Source of the DNA: JAKLIX01 sp964605655
GTDB taxonomy: Bacteria; Bacteroidota; Bacteroidia; Bacteroidales; CAIXZF01
Reading direction: 5' to 3'
Length of the DNA stretch: 64,000 bases
NCBI GenBank assembly: GCA_964605655.1
Contig: CAZSDK010000021.1
Location: 3,309-67,308, forward strand
Shown: piece by piece, positions 24,611-34,071 of the stretch
Position numbering within the stretch: the stretch's first letter is position 1
Layout of the letters: each line of letters starts with the position of its first letter
The notes under the pieces: model-generated
What the model saw: only the letters and a program-made list of their open reading frames with translations
The model's database searches: none
What the model was told of the DNA's origin: nothing
Program-made: the position numbers and the translations under genes

Positions 24611-25612
24611 TTAATATAGTCGGATCTTCTGTCCGATACGGATTTTATCCCCGTGAATTTTCTTATTCATTTTCCTCAGCCTGGAAAGAGAAATCTGGTG
24701 GTCGTGGGCGATCTCGGAAAGGGTATCTCCCTTTTTCACGATGTAATACTTTGATCCGGAATTGGATCCTGAAGATGAACCACCAGGATCCTGCTTACCA
24801 AAAAGATTGGTTGCGTTTTGAGTGGTCACAATAGGCTCATGTAACGGATCCAGGTCCTTTTTAAGGAGATGTACTTTACTTCCTTTAAGATGATGGCTGA
24901 CACTGTCTATCAGCAGGGCAGGGTCGAAAGAAAATCCTTTGTACCTGGTTTCAAAATGAAGGTGGGGCCCGTCGGACTTTCCTGTCGATCCTCCTAATCC
25001 AAGGAACTGACCACTTCTTACATAATCATTCTCTTTTACGCCAATCTTCTCCAGATGTCCGTACAGAGTCTCGAGGCCGTTGGGGTGCCTCACGATCACA
25101 CAATTCCCGAACCCACCTCCGTTTGCACGGGCGTACCTTACCACCCCTTCAAAAGCCGAGACCACCGAATCATAAATATCCAGGTACAGGTCCAGTCCCC
25201 TGTGAATCCTGCCCCATCGTTTTCCATAACCCCAGTATTGCAAACCATACCAGCACAGGTGAAAATCCTCCTGCTCGGTGAACAAATTCAGGTTGACGGA
25301 ATCTGGAAGATTTGCATGGAAATTTCCTTTGTAGACATTGCACACATCGTGAATCCATTCTTCTTTATATACCTCCCCGGTATTTAAAAGGGAGTCACGT
25401 TTTATCACCGCAGCCTCCTCAGGCAGAGCAGGAACACAGACCCATTTTTTCATCAGGGAGTCGGGGCGATCCGTTCTTGGGGTGAAAACTTTGTGGGCCT
25501 TGTATTTCCTTCTTTTCTTCTTCTTTTTATGGGCAGCTGACGCTTCTTCAGGACACAACATGACCGAGAGCAGAATGGAGAGCAGGAGGAGAAGGGAAAT
25601 CTTGTATTTCAT
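24611..25612 (-). CDS. M23 peptidoglycan endopeptidase with C-terminal LysM
   Basis: A 333-residue exported protein. It has a signal peptide (MKYKISLLLLLSILLSVMLC), then a basic KKKKKRRKYK stretch. The M23 (LytM/lysostaphin) domain lies at about residues 125-230, with zinc ligands in IHRGLDLYLD and GPHLHFETRYKG plus ETLYGHLEKIG. A LysM peptidoglycan-binding domain lies at about 285-333 (YYIVKKGDTLSEIAHDHQI). It should cut peptide cross-links in peptidoglycan. Its ATG overlaps the stop of the YkuD gene by 4 bases, so translation is probably coupled. Confidence 0.93.
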   Translation of the reverse strand: MKYKISLLLLLSILLSVMLCPEEASAAHKKKKKRRKYKAHKVFTPRTDRPDSLMKKWVCVPALPEEAAVIKRDSLLNTGEVYKEEWIHDVCNVYKGNFHANLPDSVNLNLFTEQEDFHLCWYGLQYWGYGKRWGRIHRGLDLYLDIYDSVVSAFEGVVRYARANGGGFGNCVIVRHPNGLETLYGHLEKIGVKENDYVRSGQFLGLGGSTGKSDGPHLHFETRYKGFSFDPALLIDSVSHHLKGSKVHLLKKDLDPLHEPIVTTQNATNLFGKQDPGGSSSGSNSGSKYYIVKKGDTLSEIAHDHQISLSRLRKMNKKIHGDKIRIGQKIRLY

Positions 25613-26976
25613 TTTTTTCCGGAGGTATTGTTTAGTCGTTTTAGGTATGCCTCATAGTCATCTTTCAAGGCGTAATACGCATCAATGATATACCCGTTTT
25701 GAAAGTCCCCGGTCTCATCTATCTCCATAATTTTGGCTTCTCTTGGTCGATAGCGTGTGATCCAGGCCCTGAAACGGTCTCCTTCTTCCTGCGTCTTAAA
25801 GGGGATATAATCCAGGATAGAGCCATTGATCTCTACTTTTTTATGATACCGGTCGTCGTCGTAAGAGATAAAGAACTTGCAGTCCTGAGGTACCCACCAC
25901 CGTAAAAATTTTGAACCAAAATCGGAGACCCTGATACAACCGATGCTGTTTGGAGTGCCCAGCATACCCCTGGCAAGCCCTCTCAAGGCCACTTCGTGAA
26001 TGCCATTTTGGTGCATGGCATCGGGGTAGGTTGTGTCGGGATGAATGGTCAGAAAGTTCGACAGCTCCACTCTCCCTTTATAATAAGTGACATGATGGTT
26101 CCCACCACCCAGTAGGCTGTCCCTTGCTTTGTCCGATTTTTCATATTTTCTGCCTGTCTCCCAGTTTTTGTTGGTGATTCGGTTCAATCCGGCATAATAT
26201 TTCCTTCTTTTCTTTACCGGGAAGTACTCACAGTAGCCCTGGATCTTGCGTCCATCCTTGGTGGTCCTTATGGCGATGTCATTTCTTTTTGAGGATGTAG
26301 CAAATTTACCGACCATAATCAGAGTATCTCCACAGGCTTCACACATGATCACTGACTGCCCTCCAAAATACACGTTCGACCTGTCGATGGAATATTCCCT
26401 GTTGATGGGTAACATCCTGAATTGCCAGACTTTTTCCAGAAAATTATTATACGAGTCGGCTTTGAGTGGGTAGTGTTCCTTCAATTCGTCGAGAAGCTTT
26501 TGATATTGAGGGGTCCCCGACCTGGTAGTATCCATCCTTATGACAAGGGCTGCAGGCAAATCACTGAACTCATTTAAGTGTGAAAGCACTGGATAAGTCT
26601 CCCTGATCCCTTTATTGTTCCCTTCTTCGTCCATGACATTGAAATCTCCTACCAGGTAACGGTCACTGAAGGGATTTTTTTCAGGAAGCATATCATTGAT
26701 CAGGTCCTGGTAATCAAACCCGATTTTGGTCCCGGGCTGCCAGAGGGAAGTATCCTTCAGCAAAGGCAGGTAACAGGGGTTGATCTTATAATATTTCCAT
26801 AGTTCCCTCAGGGTGAGGTCAGCGATGGGTTTTTTGCCTTTTTTAGCCGGCCTGGCAGGCATCAACTTCACGGGTTTGATTGCGGAAGACATCTCATTCA
26901 CCTGGGTCACGGAAGCCAGGCAGATGAAAAAGATGCCGCTCAATTTCAGGGCCGTGAATAAAAAGCCAGTATTCAT
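25609..26976 (-). CDS. YkuD-type L,D-transpeptidase, large exported form
   Basis: A 455-residue protein with an N-terminal signal (LKLSGIFFICLASVTQ). The C-terminal half holds the L,D-transpeptidase signature: His in MHQNGIHEVALRG and the catalytic Cys in NSIGCIRVSDFG. The first 250 residues are a family-specific region that I do not recognise. Such enzymes form 3-3 cross-links or attach proteins to peptidoglycan. It overlaps the symporter gene upstream and the M23 gene downstream by 4 bases each, so a cross-linker and a cross-link cutter are made together from a xylose operon. Confidence 0.85.
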   Translation of the reverse strand: MNTGFLFTALKLSGIFFICLASVTQVNEMSSAIKPVKLMPARPAKKGKKPIADLTLRELWKYYKINPCYLPLLKDTSLWQPGTKIGFDYQDLINDMLPEKNPFSDRYLVGDFNVMDEEGNNKGIRETYPVLSHLNEFSDLPAALVIRMDTTRSGTPQYQKLLDELKEHYPLKADSYNNFLEKVWQFRMLPINREYSIDRSNVYFGGQSVIMCEACGDTLIMVGKFATSSKRNDIAIRTTKDGRKIQGYCEYFPVKKRRKYYAGLNRITNKNWETGRKYEKSDKARDSLLGGGNHHVTYYKGRVELSNFLTIHPDTTYPDAMHQNGIHEVALRGLARGMLGTPNSIGCIRVSDFGSKFLRWWVPQDCKFFISYDDDRYHKKVEINGSILDYIPFKTQEEGDRFRAWITRYRPREAKIMEIDETGDFQNGYIIDAYYALKDDYEAYLKRLNNTSGKK

Positions 26977-28403
26977 GAGGCCTTTCTACGAAAAAGAATC
27001 TCCATCTGTTCCAAAGTCTTTCCTTTTGTTTCCGGCACCAATTTCCAGACGAACCATGCAGCCAATATTCCCATGACACCATATATCCAATATGAAAAGC
27101 CGTGATGAAACAGTTCATTCAAAAAGGTGCTCTTATCCATCATTGGGAACGTCCAGGATACCAGGTAATTGGATATCCACTGGGCGGCCACGGCCACGGC
27201 CATGGCTTTTCCTCTTATCCTGTTCGGGAATATCTCCGACAACAATACCCAGGTCACAGGGCCCCAACTCACGGCAAAGGAAGCCACGTACAGAAGCATG
27301 AACAACAGGGCTGCCAGGCCCAGCTTTTGAAAATAAAAGGTGAATCCCAGCGCGACCATGCTGAAGGCCATACCGAGGGCACCCGTGATCTGCAGGGGCT
27401 TCCTTCCAAAACGGTCGACGGTCATGATAGCCACGACGGTGAAGGTAAGGTTGATAATCCCGACGATGACAGTTTGCAGCAATGAGGTGTCGGTGCTGGC
27501 GCCCATGTTGCGGAAAATCTCCGGGGCATAATACAAGACCACGTTAATGCCCACAAACTGTTGAAACACCGACAGCAAGACACCTATCACAATGAGCAGC
27601 ACCCCATAAGAAAAGATTCCAGAAGACCGGACATGGGTCAGAGAGCCCCTGATCTCACCCAGCATCGTTTTTGCGGTTTCAGGATCGTTAATTCTGGTCA
27701 GGGTCTTCAGGGCCTGGTCATGCCTGCCCCGGATCACCAGCCAGCGGGGACTTTCGGGGACAAAGAACAGCAGGAACAGGAAGATCACCCCAGGGATTGT
27801 CTCCGAAAAGAACATCCATCTCCATCCTCTTTCATGAAGCCAGGCCTCGTTTCCCATCCTGGATATCGAATAATTCACAAAATACACCACCAGCATCCCA
27901 AAGATGATGGCAAACTGGTTCCAGGAGACCAGGTTACCCCGTTTGGAGGCAGGTGCGATCTCGGCGATGTACATGGGCGACAACATGGAGGCAAGGCCCA
28001 CGCCCACGCCACCGATGATACGATATATAATAAATGGTATCAGGAAACCTGAAACCTGTGGGGTGACCGGCGCCAGGAACATCTCAGGAAAACCTGACCC
28101 GATGGCAGAAATAATAAGGAGAATGGCAGCCACCACCATGCTATTCCTTCTGCCCAGCCGGAGGGCCATCCAGCCACCGGTCATGCCGCCGATGATGCAG
28201 CCGATGAGGGCGCTGGAAACAGTAAACCCCAGCAGCGAGTTGGCTACCGTTTCGGTCAGACTTCTAGTATCTATAAAATTGATTTTCAATGAATTTACCG
28301 TTCCTGAAATGACGGCGGTGTCATAACCGAACAGGAGGCCGCCCAGGGTGGCGACGAGGGTCAGGCCGGTGACATAACCCATATTTACTTTAGGTTGGTC
28401 CAT
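26973..28403 (-). CDS. Sugar porter (MFS), probable D-xylose:H+ symporter
   Basis: A 476-residue, 12-helix major facilitator of the sugar porter family. It has TLVATLGGLLFGYDTAVISG at helix 1, RLGRRNSMV in loop 2-3, and FVPESPRWLVIRGRHDQAL before the central loop. FQQFVGINVVLYYAPEIF is the XylE-like helix 7 segment, DRFGRKPLQ follows, and VPETKGKTLEQME ends the protein. Substrate is assigned from its place 3 bases after xylA and downstream of xylB; the family also contains glucose and arabinose symporters. Confidence 0.9.
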   Translation of the reverse strand: MDQPKVNMGYVTGLTLVATLGGLLFGYDTAVISGTVNSLKINFIDTRSLTETVANSLLGFTVSSALIGCIIGGMTGGWMALRLGRRNSMVVAAILLIISAIGSGFPEMFLAPVTPQVSGFLIPFIIYRIIGGVGVGLASMLSPMYIAEIAPASKRGNLVSWNQFAIIFGMLVVYFVNYSISRMGNEAWLHERGWRWMFFSETIPGVIFLFLLFFVPESPRWLVIRGRHDQALKTLTRINDPETAKTMLGEIRGSLTHVRSSGIFSYGVLLIVIGVLLSVFQQFVGINVVLYYAPEIFRNMGASTDTSLLQTVIVGIINLTFTVVAIMTVDRFGRKPLQITGALGMAFSMVALGFTFYFQKLGLAALLFMLLYVASFAVSWGPVTWVLLSEIFPNRIRGKAMAVAVAAQWISNYLVSWTFPMMDKSTFLNELFHHGFSYWIYGVMGILAAWFVWKLVPETKGKTLEQMEILFRRKAS

Positions 28404-28406
28404 TGC

Positions 28407-29732
28407 TTACAAATAACGGGTGATGAGTTGTTCGAACTTCTCCTGTTTACCGCTTCTTTGAACAGGCTCCCCCTGCTCCAGGGCAATATTCCTCAGGTCT
28501 TCCAGCGAAAGCTGTCCCGATTCAAAGGCTTGTCCTAGTCCCGTATCGAAGGAGGCATAGCGTTCTTTTCTCAGGGCAGGATATTCAGACGTTTCAAGAA
28601 TGGTTTCAGCAAGGATCAGGGCCCTGGCGAAGGTATCCATGGCGGTGATGTGGGCGATGAAAATATCTTCCAGGTCGGTTGAGTTTCTGCGTGTTTTCGC
28701 ATCGAAGTTGATGCCTCCAGTTGAAAATCCGCCTTGTTCAAGGATGACCAGCATGGCTTCCACGACTTCATAAAGGTCGACCGGAAACTGATCGGTATCC
28801 CAGCCATTCTGGTAATCCCCCCTGTTGGCATCGATGCTTCCAAGCAATCCAGCGTCGGCAGCCATCCTGAGTTCATGGGCAAAGGTATGTCCGGCCAGGG
28901 TGGCGTGGTTCACCTCGATATTCAGCTTAAAATCCTTATCGAGTCCGTATTTATTCAGGAAACCTATCACCGTTTCCGCGTCAAAATCATACTGATGTTT
29001 CATGGGTTCCATGGGCTTGGGCTCAATCAGGAAGTTTCCTTTGAATCCCTTTTTGCGGGCATAATCTCTGGCCATGATGAGAAAGCGGGCCAGATGCTCC
29101 TTCTCACGCTTGGTATCCGTGTTGAGCAGCGACATATATCCTTCCCTTCCTCCCCAGAAGACATAGTTTTCTCCGCCCAGGGCTATGGTGGCATCGAGGG
29201 TATTTCTGACCTGGGTCCCGGCGTGGGCGATCACCTGGAAGTCGGGGTTGGTGGCCGCACCATTCATATACCTGGGATGGGAAAACAGGTTGGACGTTCC
29301 CCAGAGCAGCCTGACTCCTGATGCCTCCTGTTTCTTCAGGGCATAGGATGTCATCAGTGCCAGGCGTTCCTCGATGATCTTAACACTCTCATTTCCGGTA
29401 AGATCTGTATCATGGAAACACCAGAAAGGGATTCCCATTTTCGACATGAATTCAAAAGCTGCATCCATGCGTTCACGGTTTCTTTGCATGGGATCGACGG
29501 CGGTTTGCCAGGGAAAGTTCTTGGTCCCGGGTCCAAAGGGGTCCTCGCCGGTCCCGCAGAGGGTGTGCCAGTAAGCCATAGAAAAACGCAGGTGGTCCCT
29601 GAGTGTTTTGCCTCCTACCACTCTGTCCTCATCATACCACTGAAAGGCAAGTGGATTACGCGTCTCTCTTCCTTCAAAACCGATCTTTCCGATCCCTTTG
29701 AAAAATTCCTTGTTTCCAATGATCATGTTCAT
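28407..29732 (-). CDS. xylA: Xylose isomerase
   Basis: A 441-residue class II xylose isomerase converting D-xylose to D-xylulose. Clear family segments are WHTLCGTGEDPFGPGTK, FWCFHDTDLTGN, and YVFWGGREGYMSLLNTDTK. Metal-site blocks are KGNFLIEPKPMEPMKHQYDF, LNIEVNHATLAGHTF, GSIDANRGDYQNGWDTDQFP and GGINFDAKTRRNSTDLED. Length is normal. It lies between xylulokinase (32 bases upstream) and the symporter. Confidence 0.97.
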   Translation of the reverse strand: MNMIIGNKEFFKGIGKIGFEGRETRNPLAFQWYDEDRVVGGKTLRDHLRFSMAYWHTLCGTGEDPFGPGTKNFPWQTAVDPMQRNRERMDAAFEFMSKMGIPFWCFHDTDLTGNESVKIIEERLALMTSYALKKQEASGVRLLWGTSNLFSHPRYMNGAATNPDFQVIAHAGTQVRNTLDATIALGGENYVFWGGREGYMSLLNTDTKREKEHLARFLIMARDYARKKGFKGNFLIEPKPMEPMKHQYDFDAETVIGFLNKYGLDKDFKLNIEVNHATLAGHTFAHELRMAADAGLLGSIDANRGDYQNGWDTDQFPVDLYEVVEAMLVILEQGGFSTGGINFDAKTRRNSTDLEDIFIAHITAMDTFARALILAETILETSEYPALRKERYASFDTGLGQAFESGQLSLEDLRNIALEQGEPVQRSGKQEKFEQLITRYL

Positions 29733-29763
29733 CGATATTTCATTGATTGATTAGATGTTATTA

Positions 29764-31251
29764 TTACCTGAGATGCTTCACCAGGACTTCTTTCCACTGT
29801 TCATAGCAGTCAGCTGTCACTGACCGGTCTCCCGATGGTGTTATGGTGCTGATCTGCTTCAAATCACTGAATGCTTCAGAGATTCCCGTGTAATATCCGG
29901 CACCCAGGGCTGCTCCCCTGGCGGCTCCCACCGACCCGTCGGTATCATACAGGTCGATGCTGACCTGGCACACCTCAGAAAGGGTTTGCCGGAAGACTTC
30001 ACTTTTAAACATGTTGCTTTCACCCGCCCTGATACAGGTGGTTTCCATTCCAAGTTCCTTCATCAGGTCGAGTCCGTAACGGAAAGCAAAGGCGACGCCT
30101 TCCTGGGAGGCTCTAAGGATGTGACTGCGCTGGTGAACGTTAAAGTCGAGCCCATGTATGACACCTCCGGGCGCCCGATTACCGAGCATGCGTTCCGCCC
30201 CGTTACCGAAAGGAAGCACCAGCAGCCCTTCTGATCCTGGAGGCACGGTCATGGCTTCCTTATTCATCTGTTCATAATCCAGTCCGGCTGCCATGTTTTT
30301 CCTTACCCAGGAGTTCAGGATGCCCGTTCCGTTGATACACAGCAGTATTCCCAGCCTGGGATTCTGTTCTGAATGGTTCACATGGGCAAAGATGTTGACC
30401 CTGTTGGACGGATCGGCTTTTAACTGATGGGTGACCCCATAGATCACCCCAGAGGTTCCTGCCGTGGCTGCCACCTCCCCAGGCTCCGTCACATTCAGAG
30501 AAAAAGCATTGTTAGGCTGGTCACCGGCACGGTACGACACGGGTATACCCGGAGTGAGGCCCAGATCGGCAGCGATGCGGGGCAATATCCTGCCTTGCTC
30601 CCCTAAAACCGGTACGATATCTGGCAGCAGTTCCGTAGGAATCCCGGATTCCTCAAGTAAGCGTCCGGAAAGAGCGTGCCGGCGGAAATCCCAGAAGATC
30701 CCTTCCGACAGACCCGTAAGCGTAGTGGTGGGTTCCCCGCAAAGCTTTAAAGCAATGTAATCCCCCGGGAGCATGACTTTCCTGATACCCGTGAATCCTT
30801 CAGGATCGTGGTCCATGATCCACCGGAGCCTGGAGGCTGTGAAGTTGCCGGGCAGATTAAGCAGATGCTCCAGGCAATAATCTTCTCCCAGCCTTCCGGC
30901 AAGCATGTTACCTGTTTCCACGGCCCGGCTGTCGCACCAGATGATGGCATCCCTCAACGGAAGAAGGTCCTTGCCGAGGCATACCAGTCCATGCATCTGG
31001 TAGGTGATCCCGATGGCAGCGATTTCCTTCCCAGATATCCTACTTTCACTAATAGCCTTCTTTATGGCTAAACAGGCAAAATCCCACCATTGCCCGGGTG
31101 ATTGGGTGGCCCATCCTGGCTGTGATGCAGTGATGGTCATCTCCTGTTCAGGAACTTGTGCCTTGCCCAGGCAAATTCCATCTTTCGCATCAAATACCGA
31201 AGCTTTAATGAAGGAACTTCCGATGTCAATTCCCAAAGTCTTCATACTCAT
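29764..31251 (-). CDS. xylB: Xylulokinase
   Basis: A 495-residue FGGY-family carbohydrate kinase phosphorylating D-xylulose. It has the ATPase phosphate-1 loop KTLGIDIGSSFIKASVFDA, a sugar-site region AIGITYQMHGLVCLG, DQPNNAFSLN, and the second ATP motif VAATAGTSGVIYG. The C-terminus holds IRAGESNMFKSEVFRQTLS. Its ATG overlaps the stop of the DUF456 gene by one base, so the two are translationally coupled. Confidence 0.95.
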   Translation of the reverse strand: MSMKTLGIDIGSSFIKASVFDAKDGICLGKAQVPEQEMTITASQPGWATQSPGQWWDFACLAIKKAISESRISGKEIAAIGITYQMHGLVCLGKDLLPLRDAIIWCDSRAVETGNMLAGRLGEDYCLEHLLNLPGNFTASRLRWIMDHDPEGFTGIRKVMLPGDYIALKLCGEPTTTLTGLSEGIFWDFRRHALSGRLLEESGIPTELLPDIVPVLGEQGRILPRIAADLGLTPGIPVSYRAGDQPNNAFSLNVTEPGEVAATAGTSGVIYGVTHQLKADPSNRVNIFAHVNHSEQNPRLGILLCINGTGILNSWVRKNMAAGLDYEQMNKEAMTVPPGSEGLLVLPFGNGAERMLGNRAPGGVIHGLDFNVHQRSHILRASQEGVAFAFRYGLDLMKELGMETTCIRAGESNMFKSEVFRQTLSEVCQVSIDLYDTDGSVGAARGAALGAGYYTGISEAFSDLKQISTITPSGDRSVTADCYEQWKEVLVKHLR

Positions 31252-31733
31252 TATAATATTGCCCGTATGAAATAAAAAGACATGATCAGGGTGAGGAGCA
31301 ACTTGATGAAGGTGCCGGCCAAAAACCCGAGGAAGGAACCGAAGGCGGAACGAAAGGCGTCGCGGTCATTCCTGCCGGCAAGGAGTTCTCCGAGAAAAGC
31401 ACCCACAAACGGACCGACGATGATCCCAATGGGTGGCAGGAACAGTATCCCTGCAATCAGACCCAGGGTAGCACCCCAGGTACCGCTTTTTGTCCCACCG
31501 AATTTCTTCGTTCCCCAGGCCGGCACCAGGTAATCGAGCAGGGTGACCACCGCCACGGCAATGGCCATGGCCACTAAAAAACCCACACCGAAAGGCTTCA
31601 GAGAAGAAAACTGGAGGAGAAGCAGGGCGATATATCCCAGGGTCGGGCCCGGAAGGACGGGAAGGATGCTACCGGCTATCCCCAAGAGTAGCAGTATTAT
31701 TCCAATGATTATCAATGCAATATCCATAATCAA
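31251..31733 (-). CDS. DUF456 membrane protein
   Basis: A 160-residue protein rich in Gly, Pro and hydrophobic residues, with four or five membrane segments. LLLGIAGSILPVLPGPTLGY at the start, DYLVPAWGTKKFGGTKSGTW in the middle, and GPFVGAFLGELLAGRN toward the end are typical of DUF456. The function is unknown. The stop shares a base with the xylB start. It may be the first gene of the xylose operon, or follow OsmC (56 bases upstream). Confidence 0.9.
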   Translation of the reverse strand: MIMDIALIIIGIILLLLGIAGSILPVLPGPTLGYIALLLLQFSSLKPFGVGFLVAMAIAVAVVTLLDYLVPAWGTKKFGGTKSGTWGATLGLIAGILFLPPIGIIVGPFVGAFLGELLAGRNDRDAFRSAFGSFLGFLAGTFIKLLLTLIMSFYFIRAIL

Positions 31734-31789
31734 GGATTGATCATCATCCTAACCGGGTCCCATGGGATAAATGAAATCGCAAGCTTAAG

Positions 31790-32224
31790 CTACACCAGCT
31801 TTGCTGAAAGCGTGATAGGCACAGCTTTCAGGGCCTGGGAAACCGGACAGCCGTTCTTGGCGGTCTCAGCCAGCTCGAGGAACTGCTCCTGCGAGACGCC
31901 CGGCACCTGTCCGGTGAGGTTAAGGTGAATCCCGGTGATCTCAAAGTGGTCGGTGATGAAATCGATGTTCACTGCGGCCTCCACCTTGAGTTCGGTGGCC
32001 AGGAAACCTGCATTGGTGAGCATAAAGCTCAGGGCCATGGCATAACATCCGCCATGGGCCGCTGCAATCAGCTCCTCCGGATTGGTGCCCGACAAACCGT
32101 CTTCATTTTTAAATCGTGTTAAAAAAGAATACGGTGTGTTATTTAAAACCCCGCTGGTGGAGGAAAGGATCCCTTTCCCTTCCATGCCGTTTCCCTGCCA
32201 TACAGCTACTGCTTTTCTTTTCAT
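31790..32224 (-). CDS. OsmC-family peroxidase
   Basis: A 144-residue OsmC/Ohr-like thiol peroxidase. It has GTNPEELIAAAHGGCYAMAL with the first redox Cys, and ETAKNGCPVSQALKAV with the second; a conserved early Arg lies in FLTRFKNEDG. Such proteins reduce organic hydroperoxides in the cytoplasm. The OsmC subgroup fits better than Ohr because of the KRKAVAVWQGNG start. It is the upstream neighbour of the xylose block on the same strand. Confidence 0.92.
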   Translation of the reverse strand: MKRKAVAVWQGNGMEGKGILSSTSGVLNNTPYSFLTRFKNEDGLSGTNPEELIAAAHGGCYAMALSFMLTNAGFLATELKVEAAVNIDFITDHFEITGIHLNLTGQVPGVSQEQFLELAETAKNGCPVSQALKAVPITLSAKLV

Positions 32225-32390
32225 TGTCTTGTTTTTTAATGCGTTATTATATGATTATTACTGACTCTTAAGGGATACAATCAGATCCTGTATGGATTTT
32301 CTCATCGTAAATCCAGGCCTAGAAATTGATCTATCGGATAAAGATATAAAAATTCACTAACTTGCATGCAATAATCCTATCTATCATCCC

Positions 32391-33893
32391 ATGCAAACTG
32401 ATGAAATAGTAAGTTTTACCATCCCTAATAAGATGGAATACCTTGAACTGGCGCAACTTTTCGTGAGAGAGGTGGCCCAGAAAATCGGATTCACAGGTAA
32501 TGCCCTGGTTCAGATTGACATAGCCATTGAGGAATCGGTATCGAATATCATGAAATACGGGTATGATGCCGAAGAAAGTCAGACCATCGACATCCTCTGT
32601 CAGAATATTGCCGGTGGCATCAAGATCATCCTGAAAGAGATGGGCATCCCTTTTGATCCAAACCGCATTGCCCGTTTTAATCTGACCAAGAACCTGGAAG
32701 AAATGTCATTCGAAGGAATGGGTATTTATATGATCCAGCAGGTGATGGATGATCTGAGTTTCCACAACCTGGGCCACAGGGGAAAGGAAACCCACATGAT
32801 CAAGTACCTGCCTGAAAGCGCCGTGGAGACCAAGGTCCTGCTGGACCTGGATGCCACATCCGGTGAGACAGACGGACCGACAGAACCGGTTGAATTTTTT
32901 GTCCGTGGTCTGGAACCTCATGAAGCCATTGAGGTTTCGAAATGTGCTTACATCTCGCATGGGTACAGCTTTTTCGACGATCATATCTATTACCCGGAAC
33001 GCCTGATAGAGATGAATCAGACCGAAGAGATGCTTTCTGCAGTGGCGGTGACCAAAGACGGACATTTCATGGGACATTGCGCCCTGGTTTTCCAGGACCC
33101 TGGAGACAGCATCGCCGAGCTCACTTTTGCTTTTGTGAACCAGGAATACCGGGGTCAGGGTGCTCTGAACAAGCTTAATGCCTATCTGTTTACCCTTCAG
33201 CCTAAAAGAAAACTCACCGGGATTTATGCCTATGCCGTGGCCAACCATGTGTTCACACAGAAGTCCATGTTAAAAAACCAAATCAACGACTGTGGTATCC
33301 TTTTGGCTACCAGTCCATCACAATGGAAATTCAAAGGCATCTCCGACGATACCTCACAAAGGATCAGCGTGATTCTTGGATTTCGGTACAAGGAAATCCC
33401 TGAGCCCCGCGATTTGTACGCACCTGAACACCATAAGGACATGATCGGGAAACTCCTTGGCAACATTGGTTCACCCCATCAGCTGGCCATACCTGCTGTT
33501 GCTCCATTGGGACATATTGGGCAAACCACAGGGCTGGTCACCAAAATCAATGAGCTGGAGAGTTGTGGAGAGATCTACCTGGAATCTTACGGGGAAGATT
33601 ATCTGAATGCGGTCAGAAAAGCCCTGAGACATTTTTGTGTCAACCGCATTGAGGCCATCAACCTCTTCCTTCCCCTTGCGGATGCGCTGACATATTATAA
33701 GACCAAAGAAATAGAGCAGATGGGATTTTTCTTTGCCGGGGTGCTGCCAGACACTTTCATCGGAGATGCGCTGATTTTACAGTATCTTAATAATATTGAT
33801 TTTGATTACAACAAGCTCGTGTTGTACCTCGATTTCACCAAAGAACTGCTTGCTTACATCCGTAATCTGGATCCGAACGCAGATCTGCAATAA
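32391..33893 (+). CDS. Fusion of RsbW-like HATPase domain with GNAT-like acetyltransferase domain
   Basis: A 500-residue protein. Residues 1-145 form a HATPase_c_2 (anti-sigma kinase-like) domain, with N-box EESVSNIMKYGY (Glu 47/48, Asn 52) and G1-like KEMGIPFDP, where Glu 83 replaces the usual Asp. The G2-like segment is EGMGIYMIQQ (about 108-117). Residues about 165-350 look like a GNAT fold with QEYRGQGALNKLNAY (acetyl-CoA loop at 253-258). Residues 350-500 are a second alpha/beta region, perhaps a further acetyltransferase-like repeat. It could be a serine kinase or ligand-gated regulator with acyltransferase output; partners are not in view. It is monocistronic and followed by a large inverted repeat. 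Confidence 0.8.
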   Translation: MQTDEIVSFTIPNKMEYLELAQLFVREVAQKIGFTGNALVQIDIAIEESVSNIMKYGYDAEESQTIDILCQNIAGGIKIILKEMGIPFDPNRIARFNLTKNLEEMSFEGMGIYMIQQVMDDLSFHNLGHRGKETHMIKYLPESAVETKVLLDLDATSGETDGPTEPVEFFVRGLEPHEAIEVSKCAYISHGYSFFDDHIYYPERLIEMNQTEEMLSAVAVTKDGHFMGHCALVFQDPGDSIAELTFAFVNQEYRGQGALNKLNAYLFTLQPKRKLTGIYAYAVANHVFTQKSMLKNQINDCGILLATSPSQWKFKGISDDTSQRISVILGFRYKEIPEPRDLYAPEHHKDMIGKLLGNIGSPHQLAIPAVAPLGHIGQTTGLVTKINELESCGEIYLESYGEDYLNAVRKALRHFCVNRIEAINLFLPLADALTYYKTKEIEQMGFFFAGVLPDTFIGDALILQYLNNIDFDYNKLVLYLDFTKELLAYIRNLDPNADLQ

Positions 33894-33924
33894 GACACTT
33901 TTCCCAAATTGGATGAACCTAAAA

Positions 33925-34048
33925 AAGAGGCTGTCTCACATCAATATTTTGTCAATATTTCGACTCCGCTCAATAGGACAAAACATTGATAATCAAATGT
34001 CATGCTGAGCGGAGTCGAAGCATTTCCAGCCTTATGAGACAGCCTCTT
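33925..34048. terminator. Long nested inverted repeat downstream of the HATPase-GNAT gene
   Basis: Outer arms 33925-33938 (AAGAGGCTGTCTCA) and 34035-34048 (TGAGACAGCCTCTT) are perfect over 14 bases. Inner arms 33961-33972 (CGACTCCGCTCA) and 34006-34017 (TGAGCGGAGTCG) are perfect over 12. The A and T flanks suit a bidirectional terminator, between a plus gene and the minus gene ending at 34072. Inner sequence of this type is often dispersed in Bacteroidota genomes, so it may also be a mobile palindrome. Confidence 0.7.
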
Positions 34049-34071
34049 AAATCAATATAAATCCGAATTAT

